Shown: piece by piece, positions 7,975 to 15,126 of the stretch
Position numbering within the stretch: position 1 is the stretch's first letter
Layout: the number at the start of each line of letters is the position of its first letter
IMG/VR virus record: IMGVR_UViG_3300020202_000026
Coordinates: 1-45,602 of that record
Strand: one strand, 5' to 3'
DNA from: a virus
Length of the DNA stretch: 45,602 bases
Program-made: the position numbers and the translations under genes
Notes under the pieces: model-generated
What the model was told of the DNA's origin: nothing
Databases searched by the model: none
The model's input: only the letters and a program-made list of their open reading frames with translations

Positions 7975-8886
7975 ATGGCTGATTGGGTAGGAATGAATGA
8001 TCAATTTAGAGATATTGGGTCTGCGTTGGGGGGGTATGCGCGCCAGAAGATAGACCGTAGACAAACGCTTGAGGATGCAATTGCATTGGCAACGGCTAAG
8101 GCGCAGATTGAACGTCAATTTAAATCTCCTTACGAGGATTTAATAAACTTTGGCAAGGTTGCAGAAGTGTTTGACGGAATGGGAATTCCTATAGGAAGCG
8201 TTATGGGCGGAAATTCTAGCATGGGGGCATCCTTAAATGCTAACCCAAGCACTCCTTCTTTTGGACAATCCTTGCAAAATCCGGCAGCTATGACGCCTTT
8301 TGCAACTCCGCAAGCTCCCGTGACGGGTGGTGTTGATCCAGCAACTTTGATCCCCGAAAGTTTTGAACGAACTACGTTTGGGGGATTTAGGCCAAAGAGT
8401 TATTTTAATCCTGAGGCGGAGAGACAGAAAAAAATCACAGAAAAACTTGTTGCTGGGCCAGGGGCTGATTTGGCTGGTCGAGTTACTTTAGCAAAAGAAT
8501 CATTGAAAAATATAAAGGATATTAAAAATATTCTATTTCCTAAGGGTGATACCAAATCATTTAAACGATTTGTTGCTTTTGGATCGAATTTGCCAGGCCC
8601 TGGCAAGAAATTGCCATTCAATAAAAACGCTCAAGATGTTCATAGAAAAATGGGCGCAGCATTATCTGGAAGGCTTCTTATCCAAACAGGCGTAGCGGCT
8701 AGTCCTGGGGAAAGAGAAAATTTAATATCTCAATTTGCTCCAAATGCTTTTAGTAATCCTGATTCAGCTATGAATGCCCTTAATGAACTGGAAACATTCT
8801 ATAAGACATTTTTAGGTGAATCCGACCCTGAAACAAGATTTGGTCAGCCACAGAACAATCAAAATGACCCGTTAGGACTTCGATAA
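7975..8886 (+). CDS. Putative DNA-ejection protein B
   Basis: A 303-residue soluble protein, helical at both ends. It has a low-complexity middle at about 75-125 (GGNSSMGASLNANPSTPSFG) and a C-terminal helical half including GRLLIQTGVAASPGEREN. The C-terminal part reads like the helical bundle found next to ejection proteins in metagenomic podoviruses. It follows the preceding gene by 9 bases, with a GGGGGAAAAG leader, and precedes the largest virion gene. No catalytic motif seen. Confidence 0.5.
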   Translation: MADWVGMNDQFRDIGSALGGYARQKIDRRQTLEDAIALATAKAQIERQFKSPYEDLINFGKVAEVFDGMGIPIGSVMGGNSSMGASLNANPSTPSFGQSLQNPAAMTPFATPQAPVTGGVDPATLIPESFERTTFGGFRPKSYFNPEAERQKKITEKLVAGPGADLAGRVTLAKESLKNIKDIKNILFPKGDTKSFKRFVAFGSNLPGPGKKLPFNKNAQDVHRKMGAALSGRLLIQTGVAASPGERENLISQFAPNAFSNPDSAMNALNELETFYKTFLGESDPETRFGQPQNNQNDPLGLR

Positions 8887-8895
8887 GGAGCAAGA

Positions 8896-10788
8896 ATGGC
8901 AGTTGCCGAAATTCAAAAATTTCGAGAAAAATATCCGCAGTACAATGACTTGGATGACATGACAATTGCTGGTAAATTATCCCAAAAATATCCAGATGCT
9001 TATGGAGATTTAGTTGGGAAGGTGAAGTCTGAGTCAAAACCTCAAGAAAAATTTTTAAAGCCTATCTTGCCTAGCCCAGAGGATGATACTCTCTATAAGC
9101 CAGGTACGTTTATGGACAGATATTCAAGATTTGAGAGGGGGGTAGCGAAAGATATCCTTACTGTCCCAGCACATTTTATTAATCAATTTGCCCTTAACTA
9201 CCCAAGAGATTTAATGAATAAAGCTGGTTTTGAATACCCAGAGAAGGCTACTTCACCAGTAATGCAAGGATTGGCATACGGGGCTGGCGTAGTGGGTGGA
9301 TTTAAAAACCCGCTATTTAAATCTATTCAAGGGGCAGGATTTTTGAAGAAAGCTCCTGAATTGCTTAAAACGTCTGTTGCAGGCGGTGGTACCGCAGGAG
9401 CATATTCCCAACCAACCGAAGACAGATTGACAAGTGCTGGGATTGGTTTTTCTTTTCCATTCGGAGCGAAGGCAGTTCAAAAGGGTGGTGAATTTGTCGG
9501 TAAATTCGGAAAGTTTGCCGCAAAAAATATTACTGGCATTACCGATGACATGAATTCTTGGATAAAAACAAGGGGGATTGATCGAGTTCTTGAACCAACT
9601 AAACAGAGCGTTGATTATGTGAAAACAACGTTGTTGCCTAGAGCTTATAGTATTGTTCAGGAGAATATTAAAAAGTTCTCTGAGCCAATCCAAAAATTTG
9701 CTGAAAGCAAGGGGATTGCGCCTTCAGCAATAAAATCAATTAAAACCAAGGGCGTTGATCATATAAATGTCGTTCGTGAACAGTTGGGAGATTCTACAGA
9801 CCCAATTTATCAGCGAATCCTTTCTGGAATAGAAACTAGGAATAGGCAAGTAGAGGATGCTTACGAACAGGCATTTTCTAAACTTAGAGGGAGAAGTGCC
9901 ATCATCCCAATGAGCAGAACAAAACGAGCGATGGGGAAACTGTTGCGTAAATCTGGGTATTTCGATGCTAAAAATAGACCTACAAAAATGGCAGAAAACG
10001 ATATTTCAGAGAATTCCGTTTTGCGAAACGTTCTAGGGTTTTATCAATCTCTGGATATCAAAGCACCTAGAGGAGTTAGTGGAATTACCCCTTTCCAGTG
10101 GAATCTTTTTAGAAACACCTTATCCAGGGCAAGAGGTAGAGACAAATCGTTATCTGGGGAGATAAAGTCTATTTTGGATTCCTTGCACACTGATGCAGAA
10201 AAAGGTGGGCTGAAAGGAATTAAAAAGGCCAGACAATTAGCCCGAGAAAATTTCGCCGCTGATGATTTTATAAACGATTCATTAATAAAGGAAAAAAAGC
10301 TAGATAGGTACCATAAGCTCTCAGAGCAAGAAAAACGTACCCTGAAGGCTATAGAGGATTTTACGGGTGTTCAGTTTATTGATGACCTTGATTCGTTGGT
10401 GGCGGCTCGCGAAATTGACAAACTTACGGATATCAAATTGGATACAATGGCAAATGAGTTGCAGCGGGCATCTGATCCTAAAAACTTTCAATTTATAAAG
10501 CAAAAGTATCAGGGTCTATTTGGCGATAAAGCAGATGAAATTTTTGATGACATAAAAGATCACATTATCGCTTTGAAATTAAGCAAAGAGCCTGATACAC
10601 CAGCTGGATTGGTCGGGTTGGCCAGTAGGGCGAGCGCCGAGATAACAAAAGAATCTGCAAAAAAGTTTTACCGATTTAAGGAGCGCGCAAGGAAGGGGCC
10701 GAATCGTCTTCGGAGGTTTGGTCAGTTTTCTGCCCAGGGAGTTCAGAGAGCACCCAAAAGGTACCCTTTTTCACGAGAGGAAGAGTAA
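8896..10788 (+). CDS. Large internal virion / ejection protein C
   Basis: A 630-residue protein. Residues 5-38 (IQKFREKYPQYNDLDDMTIA, KYPDAYGDL) form the YPQYND module common at the N-terminus of phage internal virion proteins. Then come an amphipathic Gly/Ala-rich region at about 120-210 (GLAYGAGVVGGF, SVAGGGTAGAYSQPTEDR), a long helical body and a basic C-terminus. Protease- or lysozyme-type active sites are not obvious. It ends the tail/ejection block. Its last 113 bases overlap a gene on the opposite strand. Confidence 0.6.
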   Translation: MAVAEIQKFREKYPQYNDLDDMTIAGKLSQKYPDAYGDLVGKVKSESKPQEKFLKPILPSPEDDTLYKPGTFMDRYSRFERGVAKDILTVPAHFINQFALNYPRDLMNKAGFEYPEKATSPVMQGLAYGAGVVGGFKNPLFKSIQGAGFLKKAPELLKTSVAGGGTAGAYSQPTEDRLTSAGIGFSFPFGAKAVQKGGEFVGKFGKFAAKNITGITDDMNSWIKTRGIDRVLEPTKQSVDYVKTTLLPRAYSIVQENIKKFSEPIQKFAESKGIAPSAIKSIKTKGVDHINVVREQLGDSTDPIYQRILSGIETRNRQVEDAYEQAFSKLRGRSAIIPMSRTKRAMGKLLRKSGYFDAKNRPTKMAENDISENSVLRNVLGFYQSLDIKAPRGVSGITPFQWNLFRNTLSRARGRDKSLSGEIKSILDSLHTDAEKGGLKGIKKARQLARENFAADDFINDSLIKEKKLDRYHKLSEQEKRTLKAIEDFTGVQFIDDLDSLVAAREIDKLTDIKLDTMANELQRASDPKNFQFIKQKYQGLFGDKADEIFDDIKDHIIALKLSKEPDTPAGLVGLASRASAEITKESAKKFYRFKERARKGPNRLRRFGQFSAQGVQRAPKRYPFSREEE

Positions 10789-10963
10789 AAAAGGCTATGA
10801 TCGATAAATAAATAGCTTTAATCCAGTGGAATTTTTTAAAAAGATTGATAGATGTATAGACTCTTGTTCTTAAAAATCTGAACATGAACCAACAAAAAAG
10901 TCCGACAATGATTATGAGCTTAAGAAAGCTAAATGCTGTTGCTACCCAAAGTTCTATACTCAT
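10676..10963 (-). CDS. Small two-helix membrane protein (moron, gene 2)
   Basis: A 95-residue protein with two hydrophobic segments (FLKLIIIVGLFCWFMFRFL and IKAIYLSIIAFFTLPLV) and a charged tail rich in Asp/Ser. Its ATG overlaps the TGA of the lipoprotein gene (ATGA), so the two form an operon on the minus strand. The last 113 bases run antisense to the ejection protein gene. A minus-strand pair inside a plus-strand late operon is typical of a moron expressed from the prophage. Possibly a superinfection-exclusion factor; not recognised. Confidence 0.6.
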   Translation of the reverse strand: MSIELWVATAFSFLKLIIIVGLFCWFMFRFLRTRVYTSINLFKKFHWIKAIYLSIIAFFTLPLVKKGTFWVLSELPGQKTDQTSEDDSAPSLRAP

Positions 10964-11328
10964 GGGGTATATGGCTCCCCAAACTGGTTTAAAGTGTTGT
11001 TTTCGACTTGAAGGATATTATTTGTTTCAAATTGAATCTGGCCGTCATTAGTGTTGGGGAAGGAGCGATAATGACCGTATTTAATGACTTTGTTGTCGCG
11101 GATCATCACCCAATATTGTTCTTTGTTTAGAAGCCCAGAATAAGCTCTAGGCATGAATAAATATTCTAAAATTTCGGTGTCAGATTCGGCATAAACGGAA
11201 TTAGGTGAGCCTAGTTTTTGGATAACCCCGTCCCTGGACATTCCGAGATGGATAGAATTGAGCTTAGAGGCGGTGACGCAAGAGGAAAGGCAAGCAGCAA
11301 GCAATATTAGAGTAAGTACCCTAATCAT
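10960..11328 (-). CDS. BamE/SmpA-like outer-membrane lipoprotein (moron, gene 1)
   Basis: A 122-residue protein with a lipoprotein signal: MIRVLTLILLAACLSSC, lipobox LSSC, lipidated Cys17. It is followed by LNSIHLGMSRDGVIQKLGSP, the small alpha-beta repeat of the SmpA/OmlA/BamE fold. It probably sits in the outer-membrane inner leaflet or periplasm and could block a receptor or shield the lysogen. The start codon lies at the expected transcription start of the promoter at 11335-11363, with no ribosome site, suggesting a leaderless message. Confidence 0.7.
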   Translation of the reverse strand: MIRVLTLILLAACLSSCVTASKLNSIHLGMSRDGVIQKLGSPNSVYAESDTEILEYLFMPRAYSGLLNKEQYWVMIRDNKVIKYGHYRSFPNTNDGQIQFETNNILQVENNTLNQFGEPYTP

Positions 11329-11334
11329 GAGAGG

Positions 11335-11363
11335 AATATACCATAGGGTAGATTAAGACGCAA
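11335..11363 (-). promoter_or_regulatory. Sigma70-type promoter of the moron pair
   Basis: On the minus strand TTGCGT (11363-11358) and TATATT (11340-11335) are separated by 17 bases. Initiation about seven bases downstream would fall on or next to the lipoprotein ATG at 11328. Confidence 0.5.
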
Positions 11364-11388
11364 TAAATTTGAGGCATCTGTAAAACAC

Positions 11389-11428
11389 AGCCCTCAGGTG
11401 GACGAAATGTCCGCTTGAGGGCTTTTTT
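11389..11428 (+). terminator. Terminator-like hairpin, copy 2 of a family
   Basis: AGCCCTCAGGTGGAC pairs with GTCCGCTTGAGGGCT (15 pairs including two G-T), with loop GAAAT and six T at 11423-11428. It ends about 22 bases before the next start codon. The stem base AGCCCTCA/TGAGGGCT and the TTTTTTATT tail match the other copies. Confidence 0.85.
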
Positions 11429-11450
11429 ATTGACTACAAAGGAGAGAGGA

Positions 11451-12047
11451 ATGAAGAAAATTTTAATTTTGCTTATCGTTTTGGCCCCCACTCTAGCTTT
11501 TGCAGGTGGAAGTTTCGATAGTGGGGGAGGACTCACAAATCCACTCGGTTCCGATTTAGATTTGGGTGGAAAGATGATTGAATCCAATTCTGGTGGGATT
11601 CAATTCGATTCCAACGACGATGGAACTACAGACCACATTATGACCTCTGGGGGAAACGTCGGGATAGGCTCCACAAACCCAGGCGTGAAATTAGATATTA
11701 ATGGTGCTGTGCGAGGGGATATTTTTGCTCCCGTGAATATTCCAGTTATCGAACCAGTGTCGAATAAGGCTATTAGGTTTAAGCTCGGGCGGGCTTTTAC
11801 CGTCACCAGTGGCGAGTGCTATACAGACACCGGGACTGTAGTTGTAACTCCCCAGGAATGCAATTCGGCTTACGCCAGTTGTACAAATATTGCTGGGCAA
11901 AAAACATGTGATTCTAACGGAGAAACGTTCACCTTTACGGACACCGCAATTGCGGCCGATGCCGGATGGAATGTTGGGATCGGAACTGTTGCATCCAGCC
12001 CAGGAAATTTAGTCATCACAATTAACGGAGAACGAAAGAGCTACTAA
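11451..12047 (+). CDS. Exported tail-fibre-like protein
   Basis: A 198-residue protein. ATG 11451 directly follows a GGAGAGAGGA ribosome site. MKKILILLIVLAPTLAFA is a Sec signal peptide, cut after residue 18. Then come fibre-type repeats: GSDLDLGGKMIESNSGGIQF and NVGIGSTNPGVKLDING, the latter a common motif in phage tail fibres and bacterial adhesins just before a C-terminal domain. Four Cys in the C-terminal half (SGECYT, PQECNS, ASCTN, KTCDS) could form disulphides, which fits an oxidising compartment. Stop and next start overlap (TAATG). Confidence 0.65.
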   Translation: MKKILILLIVLAPTLAFAGGSFDSGGGLTNPLGSDLDLGGKMIESNSGGIQFDSNDDGTTDHIMTSGGNVGIGSTNPGVKLDINGAVRGDIFAPVNIPVIEPVSNKAIRFKLGRAFTVTSGECYTDTGTVVVTPQECNSAYASCTNIAGQKTCDSNGETFTFTDTAIAADAGWNVGIGTVASSPGNLVITINGERKSY

Positions 12048-12796
12048 TGAAAAAGTTATTACTATCATTTTTTCTCTTATTTTTTTCCTGTCAGTTTGCT
12101 TATGCTGCGTGTGACACCAACACGCAGTTAATGCTGCACTTAAATGGCACGGACGGGTCGACGACGATCACGGATTCGTCTCCCAGTCCGAAAACCGTCA
12201 CTGTAGCAGGAAACGCACAAATAGATACGGCCCAATCCGTGTTCGGCGGAGCTTCTGGCTTATTTGATGGGACAGGTGATTATCTAGAAAGTGCAGATAA
12301 CGCTGCCTGGCAGTTGGGCGGGGGGACAGGAGCCTTTACCATAGATTTTCGGGTAAGGTTTGCCGCCTTCGCAGCTATAAATCAATTCTTCTCCCAAATT
12401 AACGATGCTGAAACTGATGGATGGGTATTTTATTATTTTAATACTAGCAATCAGATAAGATTTATAAGTTACACAAGCTCGGCGCAAACTCTGCTATCGA
12501 AAAGCTGGACACCATCTTTGGACACCTGGTATCACATAGCCCTTGTCCGCTCTGGGAATACTTGGAGATTTTTTGTTGATGGTACCCAGCTTGGTACGGA
12601 TATCACAGACACAGTGACTATCCCCAATACAGCCAACAGGCTTCTAATTGGAGCAGCCCATGAAACAACTCCCAGTGAATTTATAAATGGCTGGATAGAT
12701 GAGGCTCGCATTTCCAATGAAGCTCGCTTCGGCGGTAATTTTACCCCCTCCGGGTCAGAGTACTGCGGGGGAAGCAAAGTAATGATTATCCAATAA
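12047..12796 (+). CDS. Exported LamG / concanavalin-like lectin protein
   Basis: A 249-residue protein. MKKLLLSFFLLFFSCQFAYA is a signal peptide. The rest is one LamG/ConA-like lectin domain: LMLHLNGTDGSTTITDSSP, SVFGGASGLFDGTGDYLES, FTIDFRVRF, WYHIALVRSGNTWRFFVDG, GWIDEARISNEARF. Such domains bind glycans. Translation is coupled to the preceding fibre gene. With the O-antigen polymerase in the same operon it suggests surface glycan recognition. It could be a virion adhesin or a secreted host-envelope protein. Confidence 0.75.
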   Translation: MKKLLLSFFLLFFSCQFAYAACDTNTQLMLHLNGTDGSTTITDSSPSPKTVTVAGNAQIDTAQSVFGGASGLFDGTGDYLESADNAAWQLGGGTGAFTIDFRVRFAAFAAINQFFSQINDAETDGWVFYYFNTSNQIRFISYTSSAQTLLSKSWTPSLDTWYHIALVRSGNTWRFFVDGTQLGTDITDTVTIPNTANRLLIGAAHETTPSEFINGWIDEARISNEARFGGNFTPSGSEYCGGSKVMIIQ

Positions 12797-12807
12797 AGGT
12801 GGACTAA

Positions 12808-13065
12808 ATGGATTTAGCACTAGTCATAGGCTTGGCAACTCTAGGGGTTGGGCTTATTGGGCACATCGTAACCACTGTATGGTGGGCATCCAAGATTACC
12901 AATATCCTTGAAAACGCCCAGAAATCACTAAATGAGTTAAGTATTGACATGAAATCTGTAAACAAAACCTATGTCAGTAAGGAGGACTTTGCCAGAGAGT
13001 TAGGCCATGTTGAGAAAAGGCTGGATGCAGCATGGGCAAAACTTGACGCATTGACAGGTCAATGA
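12808..13065 (+). CDS. Membrane-anchored coiled-coil protein (XhlA-like)
   Basis: An 85-residue protein with one N-terminal transmembrane segment (LVIGLATLGVGLIGHIVTTV) and a cytoplasmic or periplasmic coiled coil (ENAQKSLNELSIDMKSVNK, HVEKRLDAAWAKLDAL). The pattern resembles XhlA-type holin-associated proteins. It opens the lysis/membrane cassette, eleven bases after the lectin gene, with an AAAGGTGG ribosome site. Confidence 0.5.
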   Translation: MDLALVIGLATLGVGLIGHIVTTVWWASKITNILENAQKSLNELSIDMKSVNKTYVSKEDFARELGHVEKRLDAAWAKLDALTGQ

Positions 13066-13226
13066 ACGAATTTTTGAGACTACAAATTATCGAGATTTGC
13101 AGGGAAAACATTAAGAAGATTAGTGATTCGGACGGCAAGGCAAACACTATTGACGAGCTTGAGAGAATGCTGGCTGGGTTTGAGTTTGATTTTAACTTAA
13201 TACTGGATGCCTTAAAAGATGAGTGA
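13062..13226 (+). CDS. Small soluble helical protein (54 residues)
   Basis: Its ATG overlaps the stop of the previous gene (ATGA) and its end overlaps the next. Sequence MNEFLRLQIIEICRENIKKI then DGKANTIDELERMLAGFEFD is acidic and helical, with no membrane segment. Its place in a tightly coupled lysis cassette suggests a regulator or accessory part of lysis. No family recognised. Confidence 0.6.
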   Translation: MNEFLRLQIIEICRENIKKISDSDGKANTIDELERMLAGFEFDFNLILDALKDE

Positions 13227-13410
13227 TGAGTCTAGGATATTTGGGGTTTCAATCCGGGGCTGGTTGGCTGTTATGCTGGTTGCTACGGTTTGTGTCATGT
13301 CGTTTCTTACAAAAGAGGTAAAGGAGCCACTCTATACCTTAGTAATGGTGGCTGTATCGTTTTATTTAGGGAGTAAAACAAGCGGAGGTGGGAATGGTAA
13401 ACCTATTTAG
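13219..13410 (+). CDS. Candidate holin (two transmembrane helices)
   Basis: A 63-residue protein with segments GWLAVMLVATVCVMSFL and LYTLVMVAVSFYLGSK joined by a short charged turn (TKEVKEP). It ends in a polar Gly/Ser/Lys tail. Size and two-helix hairpin suit a class II holin or a small antiholin. ATG 13219 overlaps the previous gene by 8 bases. Confidence 0.55.
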   Translation: MSDESRIFGVSIRGWLAVMLVATVCVMSFLTKEVKEPLYTLVMVAVSFYLGSKTSGGGNGKPI

Positions 13411-13672
13411 AATTTTAATTAGCAGATTTTTCTCTGCCTTCTTATCGGCCTTCCTTATTTATTTGGCTGGCAAGATCGGCACAACTTCTCAGGACATCAT
13501 CGCTATGGTCAGTGATCTTGAGAAGGATTCGACTCTTAGCGGGGAGGAGAAGCGCAAAAGACTCGCAACTCAATTAAAAATGCTGGCAATCACAACAGGC
13601 AAAGAAATCAGCAAAAAAACTATCAATCTTGCTATTGAAACAGGGGTTTCAGTATTTAAGGCGGGTGTCTAA
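13394..13672 (+). CDS. Membrane protein of the lysis cassette (92 residues)
   Basis: One N-terminal hydrophobic segment (FRILISRFFSAFLSAFLIYLAG), then a helical polar domain (DLEKDSTLSGEEKRKRL, GKEISKKTINLAIETG). ATG 13394 lies after GGAGGTGGGA; an in-frame GTG at 13388 is less likely. It overlaps the candidate holin gene. Possibly a second holin or phage-encoded membrane regulator. Confidence 0.55.
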   Translation: MVNLFRILISRFFSAFLSAFLIYLAGKIGTTSQDIIAMVSDLEKDSTLSGEEKRKRLATQLKMLAITTGKEISKKTINLAIETGVSVFKAGV

Positions 13673-13878
13673 TGGCTGGCTGGGGGACTTTTTTCGGCAA
13701 AGTTGCCGAATGGATGCCGGGCCGGAGGGAGGCGAAACAAAATGAAATTGACCGTTTGCTCAGGGAAAATGAACAACTACAAAAACAACATCCGCTTTCG
13801 TCTCGGACTGTTGATCGCATTATGCGTAATGCCGATCGTATCAATCAGTTGCGGAGAGCCCTCGAAAAAATTAATTAA
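13672..13878 (+). CDS. Small coiled-coil protein overlapping the o-spanin frame
   Basis: A 68-residue protein with an amphipathic N-terminus (WGTFFGKVAEWMPGRREA) and a coiled coil (NEIDRLLRENEQLQKQ). The stop of the previous gene and this start overlap (TAATGG). No transmembrane helix is visible, so it is not a standard i-spanin, although its position beside a lipoprotein frame suggests a role in the spanin step. Confidence 0.6.
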   Translation: MAGWGTFFGKVAEWMPGRREAKQNEIDRLLRENEQLQKQHPLSSRTVDRIMRNADRINQLRRALEKIN

Positions 13879-13966
13879 CGAGCCTCCTCGCATTTGGACA
13901 GATGAGAAGGAGGGTGTCCGTGGAATTTGCGGGGATGTGACTATGTTCACATTGGAGAGATTATGA
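13769..13966 (+). CDS. Candidate o-spanin lipoprotein in an overlapping frame
   Basis: A 65-residue protein read in a different frame inside the preceding gene. MNNYKNNIRFRLGLLIALCV, then PIVSISC places a lipidatable Cys at residue 28; the lipobox is imperfect (SIS before Cys). The mature part is about 38 residues and Pro-containing, like small outer-membrane spanins. In-frame ATG 13742 is an alternative start. Nested spanin genes are known from lambda Rz/Rz1. The possible inner partner is the coiled-coil membrane protein at 14067. Confidence 0.5.
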   Translation: MNNYKNNIRFRLGLLIALCVMPIVSISCGEPSKKLINEPPRIWTDEKEGVRGICGDVTMFTLERL

Positions 13967-14082
13967 AGAAAATTTTAATCATTCTTTTTGCGCTCTTTGT
14001 TTTTGTTTGGCAGACGTGGGAATATTTTGTCTTTGGGGATGATGTAAGGAAAAACATTTTTACCGAATGGATTCTGAAATGA
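13963..14082 (+). CDS. Single-span membrane peptide (39 residues)
   Basis: ATG 13963 overlaps the stop of the o-spanin frame. MKKILIILFALFVFVWQTWE is one hydrophobic helix with a positive N-terminus, followed by a short charged tail (GDDVRKNIFTEW). It may be a membrane toxin, antiholin or uncleaved signal anchor. It is tightly coupled to neighbours on both sides. Confidence 0.55.
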   Translation: MKKILIILFALFVFVWQTWEYFVFGDDVRKNIFTEWILK

Positions 14083-14282
14083 TTGATTTTGTGCTCGGGT
14101 TTGCTTTATTTCTAGTGATCGTGTTTTTGATATTTTTTTCGATTTATACAGTGACCCGGCTTAATTACAATGCTGACAGCTTGTGGGGAAAGGTGCACGA
14201 AATTGAAAGTCGATTTCGTACATTAGAAAAATTTCTCGGTGTGGATTACGTCAATAAACCTCGGCATGAGAAAAAGCCATGA
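14067..14282 (+). CDS. Membrane-anchored protein, possible i-spanin
   Basis: A 71-residue protein: N-terminal helix VLGFALFLVIVFLIFFSIYT, then a polar region with coiled-coil character (LWGKVHEIESRFRTLEKFL) and a basic tail. The N-in membrane anchor plus helical ectodomain matches i-spanin architecture, though short. Start 14067 overlaps the previous gene; ATG 14079 is an alternative. The stop overlaps the next ATG. Confidence 0.5.
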   Translation: MDSEMIDFVLGFALFLVIVFLIFFSIYTVTRLNYNADSLWGKVHEIESRFRTLEKFLGVDYVNKPRHEKKP

Positions 14283-14761
14283 ATGAATATCTGACAGTTT
14301 GGCAGTTTTTCGTGGGACTCATCGGACTTTCAGTTTCTTGCCTTCTCTACATGCTTGGAGGCAGAAGCTTAAAATGGCGTCGAAGATTTTTGGCATCATT
14401 TATATTAGCTTGCACAGTTAACGGCCTTTGTGCGTGGCGGGGGATATGGAGTCCCTGGATGCTCACAATTTATCCTGCGTTAATTACTGGCTTCAGCATG
14501 GGGTATGGGGATAAAGGGGTAGGAGGGTATTATAAATTTGCCCGCAGGCTCATTTATGCGCTAGGAGTTTTGTTGTCAGGGCTGATTATGACAATCGTTT
14601 TAGGCGGGGCTGCTTGGGCGGTGTTTGTCCCTCACGTTGGGATTGGTCTTTGGTCAATTTGGATGGGGTACAAGAATCCCGTAGAAGCCGCAGCAGAAGA
14701 AGGCTTTATTTGTTTAATCCTAAACGCTGGATTAATTCTTTATCCCTTTATTCTGAGCTAG
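14279..14761 (+). CDS. Integral membrane protein with about four helices
   Basis: A 160-residue protein with hydrophobic segments WQFFVGLIGLSVSCLLYMLG, FLASFILACTVNGLCAW, LIYALGVLLSGLIMTIVLGG and CLILNAGLILYPFI. The middle has a GYGDKGVGGYYKFARR loop. I do not recognise an enzyme motif. It ends the cassette and its last 14 bases overlap a convergent minus-strand gene. Possible roles are holin-like pore or superinfection exclusion. Confidence 0.6.
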   Translation: MNEYLTVWQFFVGLIGLSVSCLLYMLGGRSLKWRRRFLASFILACTVNGLCAWRGIWSPWMLTIYPALITGFSMGYGDKGVGGYYKFARRLIYALGVLLSGLIMTIVLGGAAWAVFVPHVGIGLWSIWMGYKNPVEAAAEEGFICLILNAGLILYPFILS

Positions 14762-14924
14762 TTTTTAAATATCTCTTCCTCAATTCAATCATCATTTCTT
14801 TTTCTTTGATTCTTGATTCCTTTATTTCGGCAATAACTTTTTCGATCTTTTCAAGTCTTCCCCTAAATTCAGCCTGGGTGTCCAATAGTGCCCGAATTGC
14901 CTCATAAGTTTCAAAACTTGACAT
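14748..14924 (-). CDS. Short coiled-coil protein, paralogue of the 34388 product
   Basis: A 58-residue protein starting at ATG 14924 behind AAGGAGAAGAA. MSSFETYEAIRALLDTQAEF, GRLEKIEKVIAEIKES and a C-terminal MIELRKRYLK align with YESIQALFHQ, ARIEKIEAYIFKIEKS and VEVRKRYLE of the protein at 34388. It reads toward the lysis cassette and overlaps its last gene by 14 bases. Function unknown; perhaps a scaffold or a regulator in the lysogeny module. Confidence 0.65.
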   Translation of the reverse strand: MSSFETYEAIRALLDTQAEFRGRLEKIEKVIAEIKESRIKEKEMMIELRKRYLKTSSE

Positions 14925-15012
14925 TTCTTCTCCTTTGTTATTCTAGTTGAAAATATACTCAGGTTTTGCTATGCTTTTGAGTCTTTGAAACCTGTAAGTA
15001 TTGACTGTAATG

Positions 15013-15026
15013 AAAATGTAATTAAA
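15013..15026 (+). repeat. Candidate integrase arm-type site, left
   Basis: AAAATGTAATTAAA shares the core TGTAATTAA with the two tandem copies at 15206-15229. It lies on the other side of the tRNA-Ser fragment, the arrangement expected for arm sites flanking an attP core. Confidence 0.45.
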
Positions 15027-15070
15027 GCCGTTCCCATTAATAATCGGTTCTTTCCCCTTAATTCCCCCTT

Positions 15071-15086
15071 CGTTTCACGTGAAATA
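15071..15086. promoter_or_regulatory. parS-like ParB-binding palindrome
   Basis: CGTTTCACGTGAAATA matches the bacterial chromosomal parS consensus TGTTTCACGTGAAACA at 14 of 16 positions. It contains the perfect 12-base palindrome TTTCACGTGAAA. No ParA or ParB gene is present in the phage, so host ParB would have to bind it. It lies 41 bases upstream of the tRNA-Ser fragment, and it could also be host DNA captured with the attachment site. Confidence 0.6.
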
Positions 15087-15126
15087 CGACGAGAAACGCA
15101 CTGAAATTTATAGTTCTCGACGATTT

